Positions 1 to 12,087 of a DNA stretch of 64,000 nucleotides are shown one piece after another (the first letter of the stretch is position 1; every line of letters begins with the position of its first letter). The DNA is taken from NCBI GenBank assembly GCA_025267735.1, contig CM046303.1, forward strand, positions 38,019,380 through 38,083,379. Reading direction: 5' to 3'. Under the pieces are notes generated by a model. That model did no database searches and was not told the DNA's origin. It saw only the letters and a program-made list of their open reading frames with translations. The translations under genes and the position numbers were made by a program. Origin of the DNA: Mactra quadrangularis. Its lineage: Eukaryota; Mollusca; Bivalvia; Venerida; Mactridae.

Positions 1-595
1 CCACGCGACAATTTTTACAAGTACTAAATAAATTCAGTATGTTTTTTGTGGCTTCGCAATAAAATATTACTATCCAAAATAAAGTATGCACGTTAAATGA
101 AACTTTTATGCTGGTCAATTAACATCCATGAGAACGTGTTTTCATCTGTCAATCTTTACTCAGGTCTTTAAAAACGATATTAGGATACGGCTGATGATAT
201 ATACCCATTGAGGTTTAAAAGGACCTTGTATCTATGGATTGGTATTCCTATAGTTATTAGCTAGCATTTCTTACAATTTAATCAAAATAATTTAAACAAA
301 AACATATACTGAAAGAAAAAAGTTTGGCAAGTTTTTCACACCTATTATTTTTTCTTTTTGAGCTTTCGAATGAAGACGTTTTTATATGTAAATGATGTAC
401 TTATCGATGCTCTTTACACATCTATTGTGTTTGTTCGAAAACCGTGTATTTTATAAGCGAAGCGTAAGAAACTCGAAAATCACGTGCAACGTAAGCACGG
501 CAATTTCGGTAGCGTGTAGAGTCGAGTAATGTACCTCATTGTTTTGAGCTGTTACCACAAACAAAATAACCAGTTTAAAACTCGAAGAAATTCCA
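1..595. other. No gene seen; upstream flank of Tc1 copy
   Basis: AT-rich sequence without a convincing ORF or splice-bounded exon. The part next to the Tc1 start (about 430-595) is probably the 5' non-coding part of that element, but no terminal inverted repeat matching the 3' side (1615-1760) could be found by eye, so the element's left end is not defined. Confidence 0.5.
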
Positions 596-1614
596 ATGGG
601 GCGTCGCCAAGGAATGACGTAAGAAGAACGTCAAAGAGGTGAAGGTATGCTCCACGCTGGTATGACGGCAAGAGCTGTCGCTCGACATTTCAATCGCCAT
701 GAGTCTACAATTAGTCGCCTTAGAAACCGTCTGAGGGAAACAGGACGAGTCAACGACAGACCCAGATCAGGCAGACCACGGAAAACAACGCCACGCGAAG
801 ACCGTCACATCATGACGCTTTCTCGACGTAACCGGTTTATGTCCAGTGGGAAGATAGCCCGAGATCTCATGAATACTACTGGGACTAGGGTGTGCCTCAG
901 AACTGTGAGAAATAGGCTTCGCGCGGCAAGGCTAAAGGCGTGTCGGCTTTACGTCGGGATTCCGTTGACGCATAGGCATCGTCAGGAACGGCTCCAATGG
1001 ATTCGGGGGCATCGTCCATGGACACGCAGACAATGGAACATTGTGTTATTTACCGACGAATCGCGGTTTAATGTATTCTTCGCGGATGGCAGGATTCGAG
1101 TGTGGCGTAGACGAGGTGAGAGGCTCCACGCAGACAACGTTGTCCAACGAGATACGGAGGTGGCAGTGTAATGGTTTGGGCTGGGATTTACCATGATAGT
1201 AAGACTAAACTCGTTACTGTGCCTGGCAACCTTAATGCACTAAGATACTGTGATGAAATCCTCGAACCTGTTGCATTGCCATTTATGCAGCAACATAACG
1301 TGGGAATTTTCCAGCAAGATAATGTCCGCCCGCATACCGTGCGTCACACACAGGGTTTCCTACGTCGAAACAACGTGTAACTTCTCCCCTGGCCTCCAAG
1401 ATCGCTTGATCTCTCACTGATTGAACACCTATGGGACCATTTAGGTCGTCGTGTAAGAGATAATCATGATGTCGACGACGTGCGGGACCTTGAACGTGCT
1501 CTGCGAGTTGAGTGGGCCAGAATCCCTCTACGTGTTATCAGAAAGCTAATTTGTAGCATGAGACGTCGGTGTTTAGCAGTATTAGCTTGTAATGGGGGTC
1601 ACACTAGATACTGA
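596..1614 (+). pseudogene. Tc1-like DD34E transposase, decayed
   Basis: Cut-and-paste transposase of the Tc1 branch of Tc1/mariner. The frame opens at ATG 596 (MGRRQGMT) and meets a stop at 620-622. It continues as an N-terminal paired-like helix-turn-helix region (TARAVARHF...TISRLRNRL), a GRPRKT AT-hook-like stretch and the catalytic core. The three catalytic residues are visible: D in FTDESRF, D in FQQDNVRPH, and E in LSLIEHLWD exactly 34 residues after the second D. Lesions: stop at 620; a frameshift near 1155 (RDT, then GGGSVMVWAG in another frame); stop at 1378-1380. The frame ends at TGA 1612-1614. Length (about 339 codons) is normal for Tc1, so decay is by point lesions and not truncation. 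No active protein is expected. Confidence 0.93.
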
Positions 1615-2316
1615 ACTCCTTGTGAATTTTGACGCCTTACCCCTAACGTCTTTCAGGCTGTACAGTGAGCTAAGGCAACAGGGTTTTGACAATTTATTGT
1701 TACAAACTAATTGAAAACTAAATGCTTTATTCAATTACGTACTTGGTTTAAGTCAAATTGGTATAGTTTCAATAAACCAGTGAAATATTTCCGAACTTGC
1801 TAAACCTTTTTCTCTCAGTATACAATGATTTAATGTTCATGCATACACCGCACTTCTTCCTGTGCGTAGCCGATTTGTGCGATGAGTAAAGCGTCTTAGC
1901 CAAGATATGTTTTATCGTCTTACGTAAAGGATGAGAGATCAATGCATCACGTCCTTTCAAATTGGGGTTCATCACAGGGAATCTTCATTGTTGTATATAT
2001 TTCGGTGTTTAATTTTACAATATTCGTTTATTAAACTTTTCTCTGCAATGCATATGCTTGAAGAGTTGAGTCCCTTCATGTACCTCAAAAAGTAGATTTT
2101 GTAGTAAGCTATACTGATTTCTCAAAAGCGGTATATATAATTGTCCGACAAAGTCGAACAATTAAAAATGAATGCTCTCCCATATTTGTTCTAATCATTG
2201 AAACTACATCCCTATTATCAAATAGTTGTATACGAAACTTTAAACAATTGTTCACTCACACAAGATAGTATTTTCTGTGCAAGACCCTGCTCGTGAAATG
2301 TTAAAATCATATTTAT
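1615..2316. other. AT-rich, no gene seen
   Basis: Probably the 3' non-coding end of the Tc1 copy followed by plain AT-rich sequence. The short minus-strand frame at 1769-1975 shows no recognisable motif. Confidence 0.4.
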
Positions 2317-2433
2317 TTCCTAGTTCGATCCTCTCAAACGGAAATAAATCATTTATCCCCTAATCAACAAACCATATAAATGAAAAACAACAACAAAACA
2401 TATATAGTTAGGAACAGCCCTGCATTGTGTATT
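2317..2433. repeat. 117-bp block identical to 5461-5577
   Basis: Read against 5461-5577 this block is identical over all 117 bases, and the similarity stops abruptly on the right (GTGTATT then TAT versus ATC). On the left it fades after ATTTA with one mismatch. No inverted repeats or target duplication are apparent at the edges. See the finding on the mosaic at 5301-5577. Confidence 0.9.
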
Positions 2434-2667
2434 TATTATAATATATTTGAGCACATGTACATTATTTAGTTCTATGGTTATACATATCAAAAAAGAATAA
2501 TGTTTATAACTGTATCATTGAGCAAATCTCAAAAAGTATGCAGCGTGATTCATTATATTTATACATGTAAGATGTTAGTAATTGTATTTTAAACTTTGAT
2601 CATGGATGACATAATAATAAGTTTACAGAACTTAAGTTTACATGTTATGACAAATGATATGCAGATA

Positions 2668-4007
2668 CGAGGAGTATTCAATAATTAGTGTCGGTGCTAA
2701 AGTAAAATGAAAAGATTTTAAGCAAATACCATTTTTATTTTTTTAAACCTTCAAAGTAATCTCCTTTGAACAATATACAAAGTTTCAAACGTTTAATCCA
2801 GTTTTGAAATGCTTTTTTATAGTCCTCTTTAGGTATACTCATACATAACTGATATAATGCTGAACCAAGTCCATTTCTGGTCATATAACGGCGTCCTTGA
2901 AGGTGTTTCTTTAATCTTGGAAACAAGAAGAAATCACAAGGTGCCAAATCTGGCGAGTATGGTGGGTGATCAAGCACAGTAACACGTTTGCTTTCCAAAA
3001 ATTTCTTTACAATGTCCGCCTTATGTGGAGTAGCGTTGTCATGAAGTAGATACAGACCTCTCATACCAGTATTTGGAAGACGTTTGCGATAGTATTTGTC
3101 AACTTTGTTTAACACTATTCGTTTGTAAAACTTAGCAGTAACGGTACGACCTTTTGGAACAGGAACCTGTGTCACTAAACCATGAATACCAAAGAACATA
3201 GCATACATAACCTTCTTAGTGCTGGTAATTCTCTTAGCTATACAGGGCCTACGGGTATGTTTGGTGGCCCATATCTTATTATTTACTTTCCTTGTGGGCT
3301 CAAAAAAGTGAAACCAGCTTTCGTCACCAGTAACAATGTTAGAAAATTTACGATGGTTATACTTGGGAAACATCTTCAGTAATTTCTTGGCACATTTAAC
3401 GCGCTCATGCTTTTGCTTTTCAGTCAATAAATGTGGTATCCATCTGGCTGCAATCTTCTTAACTTTGAGATGCTTCTTCAGAATCGTAAATGCACTTCCC
3501 GTTGAAATGCCCGTATATTTAGCTATTTCAGAAACTGTATATCGAGCTTCATTGTTAATGAGTTCTTGCACCTTTTTAATGTTGTTTTTGGTGACCACTG
3601 AGTGTTTTCTTCCCCTACCACTAGCATCCTTAAGTGACTCTGTACCACTTTTAAACTTATCAATCCATCTTTGAACTGTTCTTTCACTAACCACGGATGG
3701 TCCATGAATACGACAAAGTTCTTTATGAATGGCTGTACCACTTAACCCAAACGTCATACGCGCTTTGATATAAGCTCGAATTTCAACATTATTTGTACAG
3801 TTTTTTCCAGCCATTTTTTTACGCAGTTGATCGAATATTCAACTTTCAACACTAACTTTCTTTTAACGTTCGTTCATTGGCATACATGTATGATACACCG
3901 TTGGAAAGATAAAGAGTTGAAGCGTAACGAAGTGTAACTTTGCACGTGATTCACGATCTATGCGTAGAGAAAAATGAGGCCCGACACTAATTATTGAATG
4001 CTCCTCG
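2668..4007. mobile_element. Mariner element with TIRs and TA target duplication
   Basis: A 1,340-bp element starting CGAGGAG and ending CTCCTCG. The terminal inverted repeats are 27 bp (2668-2694 and 3981-4007) and differ at one base (GAGTATT versus GAGCATT). TA stands directly outside both ends (2666-2667 and 4008-4009), the duplication expected of mariner. The interior is one minus-strand transposase gene without lesions. Length, TIR size and TSD are typical of a full-length mariner. The good state of both TIRs and ORF points to a young insertion, but activity cannot be read from sequence. Confidence 0.95.
2735..3814 (-). CDS. Mariner transposase (DD34D), intact
   Basis: Predicted 359-residue transposase that binds the element's TIRs and cuts and rejoins DNA at TA sites. 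The N-terminal half has the two helix-turn-helix segments (IRAYIKARMTFGLSGTAIHKEL and ERTVQRWIDKFKSG regions) and a GRGRK basic linker. The catalytic triad is complete: D in TGDESWFHFFEP (about residue 163), D in LLHDNATPHKA (about 259) and D in LAPCDFFLF, 34 residues later, the DD34D signature of mariner proper. The YSPDLAP motif is also present. The length is usual for the family (about 340-360). The start is the only ATG giving MAGKN. No frameshift or stop was found, unlike the nearby Tc1 copy. Subfamily not assigned. Confidence 0.95.
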   Translation of the reverse strand: MAGKNCTNNVEIRAYIKARMTFGLSGTAIHKELCRIHGPSVVSERTVQRWIDKFKSGTESLKDASGRGRKHSVVTKNNIKKVQELINNEARYTVSEIAKYTGISTGSAFTILKKHLKVKKIAARWIPHLLTEKQKHERVKCAKKLLKMFPKYNHRKFSNIVTGDESWFHFFEPTRKVNNKIWATKHTRRPCIAKRITSTKKVMYAMFFGIHGLVTQVPVPKGRTVTAKFYKRIVLNKVDKYYRKRLPNTGMRGLYLLHDNATPHKADIVKKFLESKRVTVLDHPPYSPDLAPCDFFLFPRLKKHLQGRRYMTRNGLGSALYQLCMSIPKEDYKKAFQNWIKRLKLCILFKGDYFEGLKK

Positions 4008-4009
4008 TA

Positions 4010-5300
4010 TAAGCTAATAATAATAAGAATAAATAATCAGAAAGCTTTCAGTAACTTTGACTTACAATTGTAGTGTAATGCGCATTGTTTTACGCGATAA
4101 TGAAGTAAATGTCAATATTCAATTATATTGTTTAGTTGTTACATATAGGATGAACCTATTCTTCTTTCAAACATACATTATCATAATTTAAATATAATAT
4201 CATAGTCATGATAGACATGGTAGTATATAAACTATGTGAAATTCACAATATGTGCATACATTAACAAATACGTATATAATTTACATGTCCCTTAAGTTGT
4301 CATAGGTAGTGGCATAATCTAATAATCATATTGATATCCTGTGAATAAGTATACAGACACACTTTCAATATCATTCTGCAGATGTGGTGGACTCGCCCAG
4401 GTAAAACCAGACACTGTGTCGGGAACCCTGTGCCCATTTGTCTGCTTCTAGGCATTCTTCACACCACTAAATGTTGGGCCTCATTTCGCAGATTGATAAA
4501 AAAGTGAATACAATTATAAGCTCGAACTTATTGGTTAATAATACAATTGGAAAACTAATTTACAATACTAAGATAGAAGATTATAATATATAGCAGCAGT
4601 ATGTTTAACAAATATACTTCAAATTGTTAACATGATAAGAATATTTAGTTTGGTCCTACTGATATTTTCAAGACATTAAATTTTGATTTGATATCTGACA
4701 AATACTAAATTGTATACATAATGTGTATATTCAATACAACTGGTATCAAATTATATGATAATAATAGAGTCTGATTATGAATAAACGTGATTGATATCTA
4801 GAGTCCATCGATTAATTTAAACACATAAAGTTCATGTAAACACAAAAAAGGGAATAGATGGTTTCACAAATTTATATCCACGAAATGATATTGATGTGTC
4901 CATCTCTTGACGGAAAGAATAACAATCTTGAGAATAATAATAAACTCTCCTCTCTTATGTTGATGACATACATGTACAACACACTTTCTAAAACTACAAG
5001 CAAACAACATCACTTCAATAAATTGCTTCTGAAAATATATTGAAAATATAATAATACATGTTTTAAGTCTAGACAAAAGGGTGAGAGGGTTGTAGTAACC
5101 AGCAAGTTAAATTACTTATACTAAACCTTCGAATGACAAATTACTCAGTTCATGCGGTTTCTATATGAACCGCCAAACATGTGTATTACAATATATATTT
5201 GGTACAATCGTGCAAACCATAGATTACTATATAATTCTATATTAATTCAATTGATATAAAATAACAATTTCAAACATATGGAGGGATGGGATAGGGTGGG
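4010..5300. other. AT-rich, no gene seen
   Basis: No coding motif, tRNA-like box or element end was recognised. Overlapping short frames on both strands near 4858-5076 have no domain features and look like chance. Confidence 0.4.
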
Positions 5301-5577
5301 TAATTCTCTAACAAACTTCTAACACAATGCAAAGACTTCGAATGACTAAAACACACTAAGTAAGCTATTTATATAGTGTGTAATCACACAAACTTCGTGC
5401 TAAAACTACACATAACTCACTACTGATATGGTTTACTGAACCCTGGATAAATTCATTTACTTCCTAGTTCGATCCTCTCAAACGGAAATAAATCATTTAT
5501 CCCCTAATCAACAAACCATATAAATGAAAAACAACAACAAAACATATATAGTTAGGAACAGCCCTGCATTGTGTATT
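5301..5577. repeat. Mosaic of two perfectly copied blocks
   Basis: The left part (5301-5459, 159 bp) is identical to 10334-10492; the right part (5461-5577, 117 bp) is identical to 2317-2433. The two parts meet at ATTTA-C-TTCC. Each partner locus continues into unrelated sequence at exactly that junction. Either this is a ~277-bp element of which the other two sites hold halves, or the site was built from two copied pieces. No TIR, poly(A) or RNA polymerase III box was seen. Confidence 0.88.
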
Positions 5578-5954
5578 ATCGACATACAAAGAACGGGCAT
5601 TGAAATGAAGTATGATAAACAAAATAGGAATAAAATATTTATGTTTAAATTTACATCATTCTCATGACATAAAGGAACATAATATACATAAAAATAGACT
5701 TAAATTATCACGCCTCCAAAAAGTCCAAAAATAACAGTTTGATTTGATAATATATTACACATTAACCTATTTATTTTCAAAGTATTTTGAAATAAGCACT
5801 TTCAGTCAATGTCATCTTAAACATAGTCTAGCCATATTACATTACCTTACACTTAGTAACCATTACCATATTTATAGTAAGACAATGAACGGAAAGAAAT
5901 TTTAATCAGAATCGTAAGATATCCAACATATAAAACTGGACAATATATATATAA
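5578..5954. other. AT-rich, no gene seen
   Basis: Nothing recognisable before the minisatellite begins to appear in degenerate form at about 5955. Confidence 0.4.
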
Positions 5955-6553
5955 ACACGCCATTGGGCTAGAAACACACTAATTGGCTATAACAGACATT
6001 TTGGCTTTAAATGTAGCATTTGAGTAAAACAAGAAATTGAGTTATAAATTCACATTTGAGCCATAAACAAACATATTTTAACAGGCATTTTGGATAAAAA
6101 CACACTTTGGATATAAAACAGACAGTCTGGCAATAAACATGTAATTGGGCTCTAAACACAGCATTGGGCTTAATTTGGCAATTTTGCTATAATTAAATCA
6201 TTGAGCTTGAACAGGTAATTTTGTTATTAACATGCAATAAAACATGCCATTCGGCCGAAGAACATGCCATTCTACTATAAAACATGCCATTCGGCCGAAG
6301 AACATGCCATTTGACTATAAAACATGTCATTCGGCTTTAACATGTAATTCGGCTATTAAACATGTCATTTGGCTTAAAAACATGCCATTCGGCTATCACA
6401 TATGTCATTTGGCTTTAAAACATCCCATTCGGCTTAAAAACAAGCCATTCGGCTTTAAAACATGCCATTCGGCTATAAAACATGCCATTCGGCTTTAAAA
6501 CATGCCATTCGGCTATCAAACATGCCATTCGGCTATCAAACATGCCATTTGGC
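5955..6553. repeat. Minisatellite, ~20-bp unit
   Basis: Tandem array with consensus AAACATGCCATTCGGCTATA and variants (TTT for TAT, GGCCGAAG for GGCTATAA). Units are highly degenerate at the left edge (5955-6240, for example GCCATTGGGCTAGAAACACA) and nearly uniform at the right edge (6440-6553), which suggests recent growth on the right. Apparent reading frames inside it are by-products of the repeat. Confidence 0.93.
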
Positions 6554-9500
6554 AAAATATAAACAATTATATTTCACAAGCCACAAACACTACAATTAGC
6601 TGTGAATATGTCATATGTTTTAATAGGTGTCATTCGACTTTTCTGTATATCATGTAAGACCCACAAAAAATAAATATATAAATTTATTTTAAGGCATATA
6701 TATGTATAATGTTCAACGACAACTTTGTTAAGAACAATGTCATCTGACTGTTATTACCTTACCAACAACTTACGTCCAGAAATTTACGTTTAATAATGAT
6801 GTTTTCAAAATATACTTTAAGACTCAGAAAACTAAAGAATATTTGATATGTTTGCATTATTTTTTTTAGTTTTCCAGAATGTACCTGCTTGGCTTTTTAT
6901 GTGCAAATAGCTATGCATTTTATTGAATGATTTTTAACATAAGGGGCAAGATTTACGGACGGTTTAGCCAATTATCTCTCTCCTATCAACAAGAAACTTA
7001 TCCTCAACTTTAAATTCTCAGATCCTGGCGAAAAATCGTTTCAGTTGTTATTATAAATAATACTAATAGTATTAGATAACTATTAATAATCCATGAATTA
7101 AAGAATTCGTTCAAGGCACCCCGATCAACTACGTCTATGAATTTATTGATATAATCTGTAAACTCGTAATTTTTATTTTTCTAATATTCCATTCAAGATC
7201 TACAAAAAAATTCCTTAAATGGATGTGCAGTCACATGACTATGTCAAAAGTATAGAACCAAGTATAGTGATTTAAAAACAGTATTGAGAACATAAGAAAT
7301 CACTTACTAATGACATTTAACCCTTATAATATTCAACTGAACGAATTAAACATGTAGCGTACACATTGTGGAAAAACAAAAGTAAGATACTGAGTGAATC
7401 ATCAAGTTATTTACAGATTTGTTATATATATGTCGTATTTGTTGAAAATTAAACATTTTCATTGGTTGTTTCTTGTCTTTTCAACACTCTTAGGCGGTAA
7501 GGATATTTATTTAATCGAATTATGCTAATGTAGTACAATAACAAGCTCTAGTATCGTCCAGTCATTAAATGCATATTTTTAACACTAATCTCTTTTGCTA
7601 ACCTGACCCACGTGGATTTAGATAGGGAACAACCCCGAATATTAAGAGAAATTATAGAAATATTTTGCCAAGTAATATAACAGCTTGTCTGTATCAATCA
7701 CAATTATATAAATATGACACAGAACCATGAAATTTTTAACTGAAAATTTTGCCTTCTAATACCTTTAATATATAAATTAAATTTTGTATAACTGTTTAAT
7801 GTGAATTAGTCATAGAACTCCCCTTACCACTAACGCATGTAGTTTTGATTTTACTTTCTTATTTTATTCGAAGACTTCAGCTCAAATAGTACTTCTTGTC
7901 ATAGATCATTATCATTTAATTATACAAATAAACATGTAATAAATTACTAGTCGTCCACGTAAACATTGCGTATATAAACACAGCTAGTTTCATAACACAC
8001 CGATATCTAGGGGTGTATTATTTTAACATTTTTATATCTAAATATGTTTACACTTAATTCATGAACATGTCATTTTATGAAATTTACAATGTGTTTACTC
8101 ACTATTCAAAAAAGATCTTACATATAAATTTGTCTGTTTAAATCAGTAAAATGTTATTCACGTATGAGCTTATTCATCTGTTTATAGGGCAAGATTATTG
8201 TACAAAAAGACGCATGACCTAGAATACAACATGTAGCCTACATAATAAAACAAATGAATAAACAAGAATTATATGTCAAATGAAAAAATAAGTAAATATG
8301 AATGTCATCTCATTATCAGTACACCAGTGCTACCTTTCGTGTCTTATCAAAAGAAAAAAGTCTGTAATGTATAAAATAAATATGACAAATTTGTTCATGT
8401 TAAACGTCTGATCTTTTTATGATGAGGGCATCTTTTATGAATTTGGTCACAACAATTTTCGGTGACAGCTCTATAGATTGCACAAGAAATGTCTGAATAA
8501 CAATTGACCGCTTGCTTCTGGAAAGAGACTAGAATCAACATAGTTTTTGTTAAGATTTGATTTCTAAAATGACAAGTTTGTCAAACAGCCTGACAATGTG
8601 ATACATGTGTATATGAAACACTGTATCCTTATTAGACCTAGACTTAATGACTCTATACAAATTGTATGGACATTTATAAACAAAATATTCGAAAACAGGA
8701 ATCATATAAATACTTTTACGTGCAAATCTACTAAATTCTCTTCCTGTTAAAATGTACACTTCACTATAACACAGACAGACTGACAGTCTATTTTAAGCCA
8801 CTATATGAAGATATTTTCATCAACAGTAGACTTGAAAACTGTTTTACAACCATGAAATTAACCAATCATAACATGCATTAAAGGCACAATTAACCGTTCA
8901 AACCGTTCTGCTTTCTAAATCTGAGTTAGACAAAATGTCAAATTCTTAAAAAAGTGGGGTACTTTCATAAGAGCACACTATATTCACACTATATCCTGAT
9001 CCAAAATAGTTTAAAAACTTAATTATGTAATTCGGAGTTTTCTCTCTAATAAGACTTCATCTTAAAATTTTTTTTTTTTTTTTTATCAAAACTAATGTTT
9101 CAAGTATTGACATCCAAATTCTACTTTCGGTTTCGATCTACATTCAGTTTGAAATAAACAATTGACATGAACATATCTAGGCAATATTTGCATATTTAAA
9201 AAATCTTGTTCATAAGAGGCGATTGAAATAGATAAATGTCTTTTCTTTGCCTTCAAAAAACAGAGTTACTTTTGATATAGGGGCTATAAACGTCGCACTA
9301 AGGCACTAAAATATTAAAGGCCAAATCTGAGCTGTTCAATAATCTTAATTGGAATAAAAATTGATTTCCTTTAAACTTATCAATAAAACCGCATTGATTT
9401 GAACAACTATCTCTGAAAATAACCATGATCTTGAAAAATTCTATATCTAACAATATTTCTGTAATAAGAAATCCACAATAAAAACTTAAACATTTGTAAA

Positions 9501-10029
9501 AATAATCATACGGTTAATATACAAATGTTCTAAAAAGTTAAAACAATACGCCTATTGAATTTCTGTATACCATCTTTTCAAATAGAAATCTTAAAATAGT
9601 ATGCAAGAACTGAGAAAAATGTATGTGATGATAAGCCGAAGAAATGTCACAAAATAAACTCATTGGCTAAGACACAATTTTCAAATTGAAAAAGCTATTT
9701 TCTGTTAAATTTTGTACAATTAAGTCTATAATGAGTCTGTTTTCTCGACATTGTTTACTGAAAACTGTAACAAATTACAAATCTGAAGAATGAATAATAA
9801 TATCAGAATGTTCCGTACGTATTATTTTCCAAAAATAAACTATTTTGAATTTTGAAATATAGTCTAGAGCAACTTGAGTGTACATTGCTAAAGAGATATG
9901 TAATTGCAAAAACGTACTTTCATTATGAAAAAGTAAACATCTAAATTATAATCATTGTTACGACAAATTTATTCTAAGAATACTTATCTATTTCATATTG
10001 TCACTGTGTAAAATACTTCTTCTTCTTAC
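6554..10029. other. Long AT-rich stretch, no gene seen
   Basis: No ORF with recognisable motifs, no tRNA boxes and no clear transposon ends. A run of 17 T at about 9068-9084 is the only simple repeat of note. Coding exons without recognisable motifs could be missed here. Confidence 0.4.
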
Positions 10030-10335
10030 ACCCCTTGGTTTTTGGCAGTTGTTTGTTGCTAGAACCACTGAGAGCTTGATATTCCATGAACTAAAAATCT
10101 GACGACAATAATTTCTATTCTCCATGTAGCATAGTTCTGCAGCAGACGAAAAGTCCTTGAATTGTTCAAAGTCGACATTGAAGTAGATTTCTTCACATAA
10201 TTTTCGTCGTAATAACTTCTCATATATTGGAACTTCTAAAAATGGTGTACTTCTCTTGAGTCATTAGTAAAAGTCGCATTTAAACCCAACTGGTTGACCA
10301 TGTGCTCCAAAAATGTATAATTTTGCCAATTTTTA
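10030..10335 (-). pseudogene. Possible exon of an unrecognised gene, broken
   Basis: On the minus strand, 10335-10261 reads as protein-like sequence (WQNYTFLEHMVNQLGLNATF), then the frame changes near 10261. Reading continues from 10260 as PFLEVPIYEKLLRRKLCEEI and YMENRNYCRQIFSSWNIKL up to a GTAAGA donor-like sequence at 10029-10024. The composition (many charged and aromatic residues, one open frame of about 90 codons) is unlike the chance frames around it. The frameshift suggests a pseudogene. The left edge coincides with the copied block at 10334, so upstream sequence may have been displaced. I do not recognise the family. Confidence 0.4.
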
Positions 10336-10492
10336 ATTCTCTAACAAACTTCTAACACAATGCAAAGACTTCGAATGACTAAAACACACTAAGTAAGCTA
10401 TTTATATAGTGTGTAATCACACAAACTTCGTGCTAAAACTACACATAACTCACTACTGATATGGTTTACTGAACCCTGGATAAATTCATTTA
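10334..10492. repeat. 159-bp block identical to 5301-5459
   Basis: Identical base for base to the left part of the mosaic at 5301-5577, with abrupt loss of similarity at both edges. It abuts the broken minus-strand exon candidate at 10030-10335. Confidence 0.9.
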
Positions 10493-11840
10493 TGGTCATG
10501 CACGCTATTGAATGCAACAATTCTTGATTACTCATTGGATTTTTTAAATATTTTGCATTAAATATTTTCATACGCCGTATCCTATATTCCCCGATACCAT
10601 GTCAACAATTTTGTCATATTTATGAATTCTGACGTCTACAAACATGTTTTCGAGGGCAAATGTGTCCACTGGACACAGTTTCTTGTTTATAATATGTTAA
10701 ATGTTTATATTCGTTGTTTTATGTCGTGTGTATCGTGTGTAAGACACTGTGTTCCTTTTGGAGTGAACTGAAGTCTATGCTCCTGAGTGATGGAACTGTT
10801 TCTAGATTTTACATTATGTGAGCGGCTATTACATGACTGGAATTGGTGCGTTTGTGGCGTGAATTATTAACATGTATTTTGATGTACAAGGTACATGTAT
10901 CTATGTTTCAGAAAGATGCGATGATTGTCAACTGTTTTATCTATAAGCAATGTATATAATGTTAGGATTCTATAATGTGTAATGGTTGTGTATTTTATTG
11001 AGACCACAATCACTTTGAAACTTGCAATAAATCATACATATTTTGGTTTCTCTTTCAACAAACAATACACTCAAATGCAATAATGCATGCGGTAATATTC
11101 AGAGCAGTTAACGTGTATTTCGACAGGGCACAAACTTGAAAGCATTTTGTTACAAGATGGAGTTCTCATTTTATATAATAGGTGTAAAACATGTATTTAT
11201 GTCAGAAAGTCAAAATTGACGCTGGTGTTGTCAATGATTTGGCTAAATATGCGAGTATACACACATTTAGTTACTGTACCAACAATGAAAATAATAAAAA
11301 AGTATTGGAGAACGTATTTACAAAACCGGGACTGATCAACAAACTTTCTTAAGTATTTAAACACGTGTGTATAGTGTGTTTTATTCTTCTTTAATCTTGA
11401 TTTCTAACTTGCAAAATCCAAAATAGACACAATCGATTTGTTTAATGTACATAGTGTTAAAAGCGGTAAATTTATATTTTTGACATTTGACCTGGGTATT
11501 GAGTTAGACTGTGATCAAAATGTTCAGGTAACGCATTTTCTGAACAGTTTGTGCTTCAGCTGAACTTTGATATCAACCATTTGTAGGTATGTAATGGTAA
11601 ACACACTAAATATCACAGTTATGGAAGTCTTCATTTTCATTTTTGATAAATAAACAAAAGATTTTCTCTTTCGCCAGAATTCCGTGAACATGAGATTTAT
11701 CGGACACATGCTTTCAATTTGTCCTATTTGTGGACATTTCAATAAAGTTTTTGAGTCTAAAACTAAATCTAGTCTTATTTTTTCCGTGGTTAGAATACAA
11801 TGTATGAAGTTCTTGAAATGCATATCTTAGTACAATGTTA
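10493..11840. other. AT-rich, no gene seen
   Basis: No convincing coding features. A 99-codon minus-strand frame at 11524-11823 has no recognisable motif. Confidence 0.4.
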
Positions 11841-12087
11841 CAGTCAATTCGCATTATCTTGATATCGCTTATGTCGATTACTTATTATTTTGATTCGAAA
11901 TAAAAAGAAATCCCGATAAAAGCTGTAATACAGCAATGATTTTGAACCATACTATATGTAAAAGTAAGTCGGACTACTGAAGACATCAGAATTGCCTCTC
12001 TAAGTAAATGTAGTTTTTTCTCGACAATTCGTTATCTCGACTAGTTTTAGACGGTCCGAACAAAGTCAAGATTATGAGAAGTGACTG
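11841..12087. mobile_element. MITE, pogo/Tigger-like ends
   Basis: 247-bp non-coding element. The left end CAGTCAATTCGCATTATCTT and the right end read on the other strand (CAGTCACTTCTCATAATCTT) match at most positions. TA flanks both sides (11839-11840, 12088-12089). CAGT ends with ATCTTGA/ATCTCGA motifs and TA duplications fit the pogo/Tigger branch of Tc1/mariner. No transposase is present, so it would need one in trans. Confidence 0.7.

Noticed and set aside
3182..3741. Plus- and minus-strand frames within the mariner
   Set aside because: Shadows of the transposase gene in other frames.
6244..6498. 84-codon frame rich in HAIR, MPFG and TCHS words
   Set aside because: Translation of the 20-bp minisatellite.
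11524..11823. 99-codon minus-strand frame
   Set aside because: No motif, no splice context, AT-rich composition typical of chance frames.
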